Source: Cavenderia fasciculata (Eukaryota; Evosea; Eumycetozoa; Acytosteliales; Cavenderiaceae). From it: DNA of 64,000 nt. The notes under the pieces were generated by a model, which was given only the letters and a program-made list of their open reading frames with translations, did not search any database and was not told the DNA's origin. A program made the position numbers and the translations under genes. Below are positions 45,563-56,237 of the stretch, in pieces; positions within the stretch are counted from its first letter, which is position 1; the number at the start of each line of letters is the position of its first letter. The stretch covers positions 62,001-126,000 of the forward strand of contig NW_004457715.1 in the NCBI RefSeq assembly GCF_000203815.1. Reading direction: 5' to 3'.

Positions 45563-45793
45563 CTACAATAAAAAATTTTTCATGAGATTTGAATCATCTT
45601 TGAATGTTTCCAGTTCAATTGATTTGAGTAGTGACTGAATTTCAAGGCATAGACCTACATGTCGGAGAATAGGAGGAAATGGATCTATAAACTTGCCATG
45701 AGGTAAATTGGTATGACCCATACCATAATCTCTAAAAATGAATGTTTTATACATTTTTTTCTCTTTTGATTTTTCAAAAATACTTTTCTCCAT
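45563..45793 (-). CDS. Small ORF just after PEPCK (76 aa), unknown
   Basis: The ATG frame reads MEKSIFEKSKEKKMYKTFIF, then GMGHTNLPHGKFIDPFPPIL and CLEIQSLLKSIELETFKDDS. The middle looks like real protein rather than AT-rich noise. It begins only 17 bases after the PEPCK stop on the same strand, too close for a normal promoter. It may be part of the PEPCK 3' UTR, an overlapping transcript or a gene remnant. No homologue is recognised. Confidence 0.35.
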   Translation of the reverse strand: MEKSIFEKSKEKKMYKTFIFRDYGMGHTNLPHGKFIDPFPPILRHVGLCLEIQSLLKSIELETFKDDSNLMKNFLL

Positions 45794-45810
45794 TTTATTT
45801 ATTTTGATTT

Positions 45811-47816
45811 TTAATAATCTAATAATCTTTTTTCAAGATCAGACATTTGATTATTAATTTCTTTTGGTAATCTTGGACCAAATTGAGAACAATACTTTTT
45901 CATTGAAGAGAGATCATTGAGCCATTCCTTTTTGTCAATGGTGAATAATTCACGAAGGTTGTCTTTGGAAATGTCGAGACCCTTGACGTCGAGCGAGTCT
46001 TGTTCGGGGATGTAGCCAATGGGGGCGATTTGGGCACCTTCTTCACCCTTGGCATTGCAACGTTCAAAGATCCATTTGAGGACACGCGAGTTTTCACCAA
46101 ATCCAGGCCAGAGGAACTTGCCTTGTTTGTTTTTACGGAACCAGTTGACGTAAAAGATCTTGGGCAGGTTTTTGGCAGAGTTGGTGCGTTGCTCCATCGA
46201 CAACCAATGTGTGAAATAGTCACCCATGTTGTAACCACAGAATGGGAGCATGGCAAATGGGTCGTGACGAAGGGTACCAACCGAACCTTCAGCGGCGGCT
46301 GTCAACTCGGATGCAGTACTAGCACCCATAAAGGTACCGTGGCGCCAGTCGAATGCTTGGTAGACGAGTGGGACAGTGGAAGCACGACGTCCACCAAAGA
46401 TAATGGCAGAGATGGGGACACCTTGAGGATCGTTCCACTTGGGGTCAATCGATGGACACTGGCTGACTGGTGCGGTGAAACGCGAGTTGGGGTGTGCTGC
46501 GGGACGACCCGATGCAGGTGTCCATTCCTTGCCCGTCCAGTCAATCGCCTTTTGTGGAGCAGTTCCCAGACCCTCCCACCACACGTCATTGTCGGGTGTC
46601 AATGCAACATTGGTAAAGATCGTGTTGCGATTGATTGCCTTTAGGGCGTTGGGGTTGGACGATGTGCTCGTGCCTGGTGCCACACCAAAGAACCCATTTT
46701 CCGGGTTGATAGCGTACAGTTTGCCGTCTGGACCAAACTTCATCCAGCAAATGTCGTCTCCCACCGTCTCGACGGTCCAGCCCGGTATAGTGGGCGTCAT
46801 CATGGCCAAATTGGTCTTTCCACAAGCCGATGGGAACGCGGCGGCAATGTACTTTTTCTCACCCTTTGGACTGGTGATACCAAGGATCAGCATGTGCTCG
46901 GCGAGCCATCCGTCCTCCTTGGCCATACTCGATGCTATTCTCAGAGAAAAGCATTTTTTACCCAACAGAGCATTTCCTCCATACCCGCTACCAAACGAAA
47001 CAATGGCACGTTCCTCGGGATAGTGAACAATGTATTTGGTAGGGTTACAGGGCCACAAAGAGTCCTTTTCTCCCTTGGCCAATGGAGCACCGACCGAGTG
47101 CAAACATGGTACAAACGTGCCGTTGGCACCCAACTTGTCGAGTACTTGTTGGCCCATACGAGTCATAATCTTCATGTTGGCAACTACAAATGGCGAGTCT
47201 GTAATCTGCACACCAATGTGTGAAATGGGCGATCCCAATGGACCCATGCTGTACGGCATCACATACATGGTACGACCCTTCATCGAGCCATTAAACAATG
47301 GCTTGAGCGTCTCTTTCATGTCATTGGGTGCCATCCAGTTGTTGTTTGGGCCTGCATCGTCCTTGTTCTTGGTACAAATATAGGTTCTCGATTCTACACG
47401 TGCTACATCATTTGGATCGGATCTTGCCAAAAAACTATTTGGTCTTTTTGAATTTAATTTTGTTAATACTCCTTGATCAACCAAATCATTTGTTAATCTT
47501 TAGATTTAAAAAAAAAATTAAAGAAATAAATAGATTAATAAATATTATTTGAATTTGTTTTTTTTTGTATTTACCTGTGAAATTCTTCTTCAGTACCATC
47601 ACAAATGTGAATCTTGTCAGGTTGACATAGTTTGGCTTGTTCTTCAACCCAGTTGATCAACTTTTGATTCTTGGTTTGTTGTTTGAGTTGATCGATTGAA
47701 AAGAATCTTTTACCAGCTGATACAAATTGATTCTGTTGAACTCCAACTAACAAATGACTGCTAGACTTGGAGTAATATGATAGTGCAGTAGTTGATGGTT
47801 TAATTAATTTATACAT
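45811..47816 (-). CDS. PCK: Phosphoenolpyruvate carboxykinase, GTP-dependent (642 aa)
   Basis: The exons are 47816-47575 and 47497-45811, with GT-AG and frame kept. It converts oxaloacetate plus GTP to PEP, CO2 and GDP in gluconeogenesis. Signatures of the GTP class are [13 protein letters not shown] near residue 300 (nucleotide loop with the reactive Cys), [40 protein letters not shown] and [20 protein letters not shown]. The first 40 residues are basic and hydroxylated with few acids ([20 protein letters not shown]), which suggests a mitochondrial targeting peptide. The full catalytic core is present. Coding DNA here is clearly GC-richer than its surroundings, as expected for a highly expressed dictyostelid gene, and it makes long false frames on the other strand. 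Confidence 0.97.
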
Positions 47817-48817
47817 ATTTTACACAAAAATAATAAAGAAAGAAAGAAAAAATATAAACAAATAAATAAAATAGAAATAGAAAATAAAACTAAAAGAATG
47901 AGAGAGGAATAATGTTGTTAGTTACAGTTTAATATATTTAAAAAAAAAAGGGAAATTAAAATAAAATGATTAATTTATAAAAGTCATATGATTGATGACA
48001 AAGGGTAGAAGAGTATTAAGATTTGGTTGATTAAATTATTTGATGTATACTAGTTAAAGATGATCAGATGATGGATGATTAACTGAGTGATTACTACTAC
48101 TTATTATTATCTTTATAATGTAGTGTAGTAATAATTTAAAACTAACCTTTTAAAAAAATATCTGTATGTTGATAATAATAATAAGTATTATTATCTCTGT
48201 TTCTGACTTTTTGTTTTGTTTGTTTGTTTGTTTGTTTGATTTATTATTATATATATATATATGTATATATATAATGTATTATGTATGTGTATTATGTAAT
48301 GATGATCAAAACACACAGATATTATTTTAAAACGATAGAAAAGTAGAGAAGTACATACAAAGTGAGGGGGGTTGTTGTTTTGTGTATGTTTCAAACACAC
48401 TTATGTTTGTTTGTTTGTGATTAAAAAAAATGGGTGCTTTGAGGGGGTGGCTCAAGATATTAGTTGTGACTCTAGAATGGGTGTTGTATTTAAATTAAAT
48501 TTTTAATCTTGGTTTGGGAAATTTCAAACAAGGTCCGAATTTCATGTTCGAAGCTTCTATTTTGATGATAAAATAAATAAAATAATGTAATATTAAATAA
48601 TAATAAAAATTGCTATAGATATATTTTATTATTAAATACTTTGACTCGATGAACATTAGAATTATTTTAGAACTTTTATTTGTATACTTTTTTTTTATTG
48701 GTGGAGTCTGATGATCATCTCTCTTTTTTTTTTCATCATTCATTTAGGTCAAGAGATAAGAATAAGTTCAGAGAGAAAAGAGAGGAGGAGTAGAGATTAG
48801 AGATTAGAGTTTGTTTG
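47817..48817. other. Intergenic DNA between divergent genes
   Basis: This is the shared upstream region of PEPCK (leftward) and ANKRD39 (rightward). (TTTG)n lies at about 48215-48238, TATATA at about 48249-48272, and AGATTAG repeats just before 48810. Minus-strand open frames at 48191-48400 and 48495-48743 are low complexity and not called. Confidence 0.45.
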
Positions 48818-49447
48818 ATGGAGAAAGGAGGAAAATGTAATCATGATCATGGTGGTGGAGATGAGGATCATGTTTGTAATCATGTAGATTCAAATGGTGT
48901 ATCACAATCATTGGACGAATTGGCCTTTGAAAGAGGTATTTGGGGCACTGTCATTTCTGGCAACGCGACCAAAGTAGAAGCATTACTAAAAAAGGATGCG
49001 TCTTTGACAAACAAGCAAGACAACTCTGGGTACTATCCTCTACACTATGCTGTTCGATCTATTGATAATACAGACATTGTCGAATTGTTATTAGAGTATG
49101 GTGCTCGTGTCAATGTATCTACTCCTGGTGGTGCAACTCCTTTACATCGTGCTTCATTTTGTGGTTCAATCAAGGTAAAAAGATATATATAAATATTTAT
49201 GTATATGTATATTAAACTAACAAATTTAATTTATATTACAATTTAGAGTTGTAAATTATTAACAAATAAAAAAGAAGATTGTAATATAGAGTTTATAGAT
49301 CATCAAGATTCAGATGGTATGACTGCACTTCATAAAGCATATCAAAGAGGTCACAAAGAAATCGTTCAATTACTCATTGCCAAAGGTTCAAATCAAGAAA
49401 TCAAAGACAAGAAACAAAAGAAACCAATCGATTATCAATCATCATAA
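48818..49447 (+). CDS. ANKRD39: Ankyrin repeat protein, ANKRD39 orthologue (185 aa)
   Basis: The exons are 48818-49174 and 49247-49447, with a GTAAAA donor and TTTAG acceptor in phase 0. The total of 185 aa compares with 183 in human ANKRD39. Matching features are an N-terminal Cys/His cluster ([16 protein letters not shown]), the family hallmark [13 protein letters not shown] (human TLEEMDFERGIWS), and four ankyrin units: [40 protein letters not shown], and the closing [12 protein letters not shown] (human IRDRKARLACDL). ANKRD39 is conserved across eukaryotes with no established function. The DNA just upstream has an in-frame TTG, but ATG 48818 fits the family start. Confidence 0.9.
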
Positions 49448-49538
49448 ATATAGTCATTTTATTATATATATGTTACAACAACAACAACAATCAGAGGTAT
49501 GATGATTCTCTTTATTTTATTTTTATTTATTTATTTAT

Positions 49539-51407
49539 TTAATTATTATTTGGATGAATATTTAAAAATTCTACAATAGATAGATAACCCTTGTTGGTGG
49601 CATCTGTGATTGCAGTACTTGAATAACCTTCGGTACGATGATCAATAAGATACTTTATACAAGACAAATGACCATTTACAGCGGCCATGTCGATGGCATT
49701 GGATGTACATCCCTCTGTACGATTCTGATCAAGGAATTGGACGACATTTAAATGCCCGTTCATTGCGGCCCAATTCATGGCATCTTTGGTACACGGCATG
49801 TTGTGATTGTGAAGATATTGCAATACTTCAATGTGTCCGTAAAAGGCTGCTTTATCCATTGCCTTGAATGTACCAATAATAGTAGGGGACTGTTTGCCTG
49901 TTGGTCCAACAGTCGATTGATTGCTCTCCATAAGGTACTTGACCATGCTTAAGTGACCTCGACGAGCGGCCCAATCGAGAGCGTCAGTGGTGCCCCCCTC
50001 GGTACGATGGGCTCGGAGAAAGGCGACCACTTGCAAATGTCCTGCCTCGGCAGCATCATCATAGGCACGTGTGGTACAACCTTCACGACGGTAATGGTGT
50101 AAGAATTGGACAATGTCAATGAATCCATTCTTGCAGGCCCAGTCCAACGCATTGGTAGTGCACCCTTCGGTGCGGTGGGTGTGCAATAGCTTGACCATTT
50201 CAAAATGACCCTTGTCTGATGCCCAATCGAGCGCGTCAGTTGTGCACCCCTCACTTCGATGGGTATTTAAAAACTCTACAATATCCAACGAGCCAGCTCG
50301 AGCTGCCTCATTCATTGCCCGACTAGACCCCCCCTCGGTTCGATGTGTGTGCAAGAATTGAATGATTTCCAACGATTTACCATAGTCCATAGCCTCTCGT
50401 GTGCATCCTTCACTTCGATGATGATGTAAAAATTCTAAAACTTGTAAATATCCATTTCTACTAGCACCATCCATTGCTCTTGTACTACATCCTTCTGTAC
50501 GATTAAAATGTAAAAACTATAAAAAAATATATTAATTAAAAAATAATTAAAAAAATATATATTTATATTATTATTATTATTTTTAATATTTACTTTTACT
50601 ACTTCTAGGTGACCATTTTCAGCAGCTGTATCCATTGCATTGGTTGAACATCCTTCTGTTCTATTTAAATGTAAAAACTATAAAGAAAATAATTAAAAAA
50701 TAGAAATTAGTTTTTTGTTTTTTTTTTTAGAATTATTTTTTTTTAGATCAATTTTTTTTTACCTTTACAATTTCCATACTACCATATCTACTGGCGGCAT
50801 CAAGAGCATTACTAGTACAACCTTCGGATCTGTTGAAATGAAGAAATTTTACAATATCAAAATGTTCAGAAGAGGCAGCCCAATCCATAGCATTGGTCGA
50901 ACATCCTTCAGATCGATTATGATGTAAATATTCAACAATCGAGAGTCTACCAAACCAACTTGCATAATCCATGACATCACTTGTCCAACAATCATTTTTT
51001 GGAAAGCGTGTGTCAAGGTATTGGATGATGGGAAGGTTTCCATGCAATCCTACATAATTTGTAATGTCACGATCGTTTGGTGAAAAGTCTGGGCTCCATT
51101 CGAGTAGTTTGTGGAGTGTCTCGGCTGTTGCGTCATAGTGGGTGGTGTATCTAATGATAGAATCGTGTCGTTTCTTTGGACTATATTTATCGGGTGTCGG
51201 TAAATAATGTTTGACAAAGTTCCAAGGCATCGCATAGACCTCTAACATTTCTAAAAGTGCTGGAGAGTTTATCAACTCTTTTCCTTTTTTACCTTTTCTA
51301 CCTCCTCCTCCACCACTGCATCCTTCTATTGATTTTATAGATTTAGGATTGAAAATTGTATATCTAATATATTGATTTCTAAAAATATCTAAAAATGTTA
51401 TTGCCAT
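49539..51407 (-). CDS. Ankyrin-like repeat protein with one-repeat exons; one exon frame-broken
   Basis: The exons are 51407-50763, 50678-50594 and 50516-49539. The N-terminus (FLDIFRNQYIRYTIFN, then YAMPWNFVKHYLPTPD and LLEWSPDFSPND) matches that of the 53895-56237 gene. After it come about 14 repeats of 27-28 residues of the form [28 protein letters not shown], a dictyostelid ankyrin variant. Exon 2 should be 84 bases but has 85: an extra A in ACC-AAA-TGC (plus strand 50640-50642), where sister repeats have ACCAATGC, shifts the frame to a stop. Since the introns on both sides are phase 0, skipping this exon would restore a protein of about 540 aa. It is a pseudogene, an error in the assembly, or a gene relying on exon skipping. 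No enzyme motif is present. Confidence 0.8.
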
Positions 51408-51782
51408 TTTAAATTATAATAAATATTATTATTATTATTTTTTGATTGGTTGATTGATGAAACAAGTAAAAAGAACAAAAGAAACGAAAAATACCAACAC
51501 CAAGGGTCGTATTTCTTGTTTCATAGGCAACCTATCAAAATCATTTTTTTAATTTTTTTTTCCAACCGAATAGATTTGGTCAGAAAGACTCAAACGAAAG
51601 TATACTTCGTTTTTTTTTAATCAAATCATAATATCTGATTATTATAATTAAATATTTCAGATCAATATTTTAATTATACTTATATAATTATATTATGGCT
51701 TATTAATTATTTCAAAAGTTTTGGGTGTGAAAAAACAAAAGACAAAAAAAAAAGAAATTGTTAATATTTATTTATTTCTTAA
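51408..51782. other. Divergent intergenic region
   Basis: These 375 bases lie between two divergent accessory genes (ankyrin gene leftward, copy G rightward). T/A runs and no recognisable sites are seen. Confidence 0.5.
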
Positions 51783-53768
51783 ATGCAAACATATAGAGAT
51801 AATTCAATACAAATAATAAATAATAATAGTCAACAAGAAAAGAAAGATGAAAAGGGAATAGTAGTAGATGAAGGAGGAGAAGATTATATTAAAAAGATAC
51901 CAACTATACTACTTTTAAATATTATTAATCATGTAGATGATAATGTAGATTTAGTTTGTCTATTGTTTAGTTGTAAAAGATTATTCAACTTTACTTCTGC
52001 TGTTAACAGTAATATAACATTTAAAAAAGATGAAATTGTAGACTTTGAATGTATCTATTACTCTCAGAAATGTTATCATTTAAAGTCATTCAAGAAAATG
52101 TTTACAAATACATTTTCAGATACAATGATTATAACAGATAATTTTAAAACACCTGATATGATCGAAGAGAATATTAAAAATGTAGTATTATTGGATCTAT
52201 ATCAAGAGGAACTATTAGAAGAAAGTATTGAACCTTCAACACTATCAATACCTCGATCAACCACTTTATTGGAATTGCAAAGACCAATCTATGACCCATT
52301 GCCAACCGATTATTTCCCACCACTTCTTCAACACTTGACCATAACCTATGGTGAAAAGAATGTTGCTGATCGAGCGTGGTTACCCGATTCACTAAAATCA
52401 CTAACCATGGTAGTCTTGGATCGTGGGTTTACCTCTCCCAAAGCATTGCCAGTGGGTCTTGAAAGTCTAGAATATAGAGACCATCACCGTGATACGAATA
52501 TCAGTCTATTACCTCGGTGGCTCGGACTAGACAGACTCGGGTCTCTCAAATCGCTGACATCTGACCGTGCCCATGATGAAAAGGGTGTCGCCTACAGCAC
52601 CTTACCACAGAGCTTGACCAATCTCGGCCTCTATTTGGATACATCACCACTGTCCACCTACTTTGAACCACTCTCAAAGCTGGTACATCTCGACATTTCA
52701 TTCTGTGGAAGAAACGGTAACCAACCAACCGACCAACACTCCTTGTTGTATTTTGACAGTCTTGTCTCGTTGGAAACATTGCAACTCGGGTTGATCGGTC
52801 CCATTCACGCGTCACAAATCCGTCTTGCTCCTCGTCTATTGAAATTCAAGCAAACCAATTACGATCAACGTATTGGCAATCTGACCAATCAATTCTTTCC
52901 ACCAACTCTGACATGCTTGAGTATTAACCTAGACACTGATGATTTTACCATGTTATCATTGTCATCATGTCTACCACAATTGACTTGGTTATCAATCAAA
53001 TGTCTCTCATCAAATGTACCTGTGGAATTCATTCCGCCGAGTATCAAGACACTTGAAATATATAATCATGTAGACGTTACACAACTCTACAAATTGCATA
53101 ACTCGATCGAGAAACTTGTACTCTGGAATCTCAAACATCAAATCGATATGGATACTCCCATCACTCTACCCGATGGTTTACAAAAGTTTACTTGGGTTCA
53201 CTATGACAAATTCTCTTCTTCTTCTTCAAACAAACGACTTGAAGTTATTTACCCTCCAACATTAAAATATATTGATTATAGTCAATTTAGAATCCCCTAC
53301 CAAAATATCATTCCAACATCAGTCAATGAATTCAAATACACGACCAAGCCCAAAACTACCACCACAATCAACAACAACAACAACAACAACAATACAACAC
53401 AAATAGAAATTCACTCGATTGGTGACGACGGTTTTGTATTCCCATCGACTCTTACCAAACTAACTGCAACTATACGTTGCAATGACATTTTGATGTTTGG
53501 ATTGGATCAGGTAATCAATCAAACAAATGTAGATCAACTATTAATACTCGGACCTGGTTTCACTTTCAAAGTGCATATTCGTAGATTAGATCCAGAAAAT
53601 AGAAATGTATTAATAATTGGTAAATCACTTTATGGTGGAATCATTCATCAACACATTGATCAACAACTGACCTCTGATGGTGAACAACAGTATCGACCAA
53701 TTTATATTTTAATTCAACATATGCAACCTCCAATACTATCATATGATATTCCCAACACTCTAAATTAA
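51783..53768 (+). CDS. F-box-like/FNIP-like repeat protein, family copy G (661 aa, intact)
   Basis: This is a single exon and the only family copy on the plus strand, about 8 kb from the array. The N-terminus is long (MQTYRDNSIQIINNN) before the F-box-like IKKIPTILLLNIINHVDDNV and LVCLLFSCKRLFNF, then KCYHLKSFKKMFTNTFSDTM. Repeats follow (LPDSLKSLTMVV, LPVGLESLEYRD, FFPPTLTCLSINL, FIPPSIKTLEIYN, IPTSVNEFKY). The cap is VHIRRLDPENRNVLIIGKSL, but the usual PPKLKFNL ending is replaced by PPILSYDIPN. The MQT start resembles that of the interrupted copy E, so these two may be closest kin. The middle third uses more GC-ending codons than other copies. The function is unknown. Confidence 0.85.
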   Translation: MQTYRDNSIQIINNNSQQEKKDEKGIVVDEGGEDYIKKIPTILLLNIINHVDDNVDLVCLLFSCKRLFNFTSAVNSNITFKKDEIVDFECIYYSQKCYHLKSFKKMFTNTFSDTMIITDNFKTPDMIEENIKNVVLLDLYQEELLEESIEPSTLSIPRSTTLLELQRPIYDPLPTDYFPPLLQHLTITYGEKNVADRAWLPDSLKSLTMVVLDRGFTSPKALPVGLESLEYRDHHRDTNISLLPRWLGLDRLGSLKSLTSDRAHDEKGVAYSTLPQSLTNLGLYLDTSPLSTYFEPLSKLVHLDISFCGRNGNQPTDQHSLLYFDSLVSLETLQLGLIGPIHASQIRLAPRLLKFKQTNYDQRIGNLTNQFFPPTLTCLSINLDTDDFTMLSLSSCLPQLTWLSIKCLSSNVPVEFIPPSIKTLEIYNHVDVTQLYKLHNSIEKLVLWNLKHQIDMDTPITLPDGLQKFTWVHYDKFSSSSSNKRLEVIYPPTLKYIDYSQFRIPYQNIIPTSVNEFKYTTKPKTTTTINNNNNNNNTTQIEIHSIGDDGFVFPSTLTKLTATIRCNDILMFGLDQVINQTNVDQLLILGPGFTFKVHIRRLDPENRNVLIIGKSLYGGIIHQHIDQQLTSDGEQQYRPIYILIQHMQPPILSYDIPNTLN

Positions 53769-53894
53769 ATATAAATATGATTTTAAAAACAATGTTATGT
53801 TTTTATTTGTCTATCTTTTTGGTATAGATAAATAAATATATATAAATATATAATAAATAGATAAATATATATCTATGCTGTTGCTGTATAGATA

Positions 53895-56237
53895 CTATAA
53901 TGATTGATTTTCATCATCATCATCATTATCATTATTTAAATATTGATTTACAAGTTGGGCCACTTCGAAATTGTGTGGATCGATATATTTTGGCTCGATT
54001 AAATCTTTGGCAATCAGTTTGTTGTCCAAGATGTATTTTGTGGTATTGTAGTCGGAGAAAATCCCGTAAATACTGGCTGTTGTGCATCCTTCAGTTCTGT
54101 GTTTATGAAGAAATTCTACAATAGACAAAAATCCTCCCCGACTGGCTTGATCCATAGCATTTCGAGTACACCCTTCTGTTCGATTAAAATGTAAAAACTG
54201 TAAATCAAAAGATGTCGTATAGGTTAATATTATAGTGGTTAGATAAATAAAATCTTTACTTGCCTTTACAATCTCTAAATGACCATTTTGGCAGGCTTTA
54301 TAGATTGCCCGTGTTGTGCATCCCTCTGTTCTGGTTTTGTGTAGGTATTGTACAATATCAAGACTTCCCAACTCTGAGGCTTTATCTATTCCTTCAAAAC
54401 TATTTAGATGAGGGTGATTTTCAAGTAAAAGCTTATAAATATATATATATATATAAATGGTGATAGAATTAAAAATAATTAGCATAATAAATAAATAATA
54501 TTTATAATTATAAAAAAGTACCTTTAAAATGTTTAAATTTCTCATTCCAAGTGCTGTATCTATTAATTTTTGGGTCCAAATATCAGGTGATGATGGATGT
54601 CTTTTTAAAAAATATTCAAAGATATCCAATCTCTTTTTCTTTATGGCTCGATTTACTCCAAGATTTGTACATTGTACGTTGAATTTTTCATAGAGGTACA
54701 TTATTATGTCCAATCTAATTTTTTTTTGATTCTCTTGTTTACAAAGTCGATCTATAATATCTTCAGAACATCCTTCAGTCCTATTCTCATAAAGATACTA
54801 TTTATAGATAGATAGAGAGAGATATATATATTGTTAATCCTTTGGTCTCTGTAATACGTTACTACTACTACTTACCTTTACAACATCCATATGATTTTCC
54901 ATTGCTGCCAAATAAATTGCCTTTTTTGTACATCCCTCTGAGCGATGGTGATGAAGGAATTTTACGGCATCTAGATTGCCACGCCAAGAAGAAATGTTTA
55001 TTGCCTTTTGTGTACATCCTTCTGAGCGATTGTTAAAAAGGAATTGAATGATTTCCAATGAAGCTGCATAATCTATAGCTTTGGTTGTGCATCCTTCCGT
55101 TCTATTAAAATGTAAAAACTAATAATCAAATATGTAATTTATATATTTATATATAAAGGTTAATAATAGAGTTCAATATGATATAGATAAATAAACTGAC
55201 CAACCAACCAACCAACGCTTTTACTTGCCTTTACAATCTCAAAATGTCCATTCATAGAGGCTCCATCCATAGCTTGGGTTGTGCATCCTTCACTTCTATT
55301 TTCATGTAGAAACTATAAATATATAAATATTAGTTAATTAATTGGCTAATTAATTTATCAGACATACCTTGACAATCTCAAGATGACCATTCTCCGCTGC
55401 ATTATCCATTGCATCGGTTGTAGCTCCTTCAGTTCTATTAAAATGTAAAAACTAATAGAGAGTTGATTGTTTGACGTTAGTAACATTAATTAATGATTTA
55501 ATAAACTACTATAATGTGTTTGTCAGACATACCTTTACTATATCTAAAGATACATAGGCAGCATTGTCAATTGCCTGGTCAGCTTTTAAAGGGCCACGAT
55601 TGTGCAAATACTCTACAACTTCAAAATGCCCTCCTCGTGCGGGATCATTCAAGTCTATACCATCACAATCACTACCATTATGTTGACCACTAAAATCTAT
55701 TCCAACGGCAGCAGGTGAATCCATAACCTTTAGAATCGATAGATTTCCCTGATACGCAGCAATACTTTGTGATCGCTTGTAACTAATATTTGGGTAGTTG
55801 TTGACAAAGTACTCAAAGATATCGTGCTTTCCATTCTGTATAAGGGTTCCAATAACTTGGCTAATATAACCTTTGTAAAGTGTTGGATCGTAATCTGGTG
55901 ACCATTCCAAGAGACGTAGGAATGTATCAAATGTTGCTTTTCCATGTGAACAATAATCAGTGATCTCTTGTACTCTTCTTTGCAATAATACACTATCTTT
56001 ATCAGTCGGTAGATAATGTTTTATAAAGTCCCATGGTAGTGCATATTGAGCGACCCTACCAAGACGTACCAACTTTATCAGATACTTTCCTTTTCTTATA
56101 CGTTTCTTTCCATCATCCATATAAATATCTCTCTCGTCTGTCAAGTTACATTCTTTTGAATACACACGATTGAATATCTCGTATAATAGATATGGTGATC
56201 TAAAAACATTAAAGAATGGTTTATCTATTGTTAACAT
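53895..56237 (-). CDS. Ankyrin-like repeat protein, seven exons, two GC-AG introns (620 aa)
   Basis: The exons are 56237-55533, 55451-55368, 55312-55229, 55118-54876, 54797-54522, 54431-54264 and 54197-53895. All introns are phase 0 and sit at the same repeat boundary (EIVK|FLHF). The N-terminal 235 residues ([50 protein letters not shown]) match the 49.5-51.4 kb gene. The repeats that follow have the [12 protein letters not shown] core, with exons 2 and 3 each exactly 84 bases, one repeat each. Introns 55228-55119 and 54263-54198 begin GCAAGT rather than GT; the latter is 66 bases and open in frame. The protein ends in an Asn/Asp-rich tail. No catalytic motif is seen. It is probably a cytosolic protein-binding scaffold. 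Confidence 0.85.

Noticed and set aside
46000-47383. Long plus-strand frames opposite PEPCK
   Set aside because: The GC-richer PEPCK coding DNA lacks stop codons in antisense frames. The PEPCK frame is conserved throughout and explains them.
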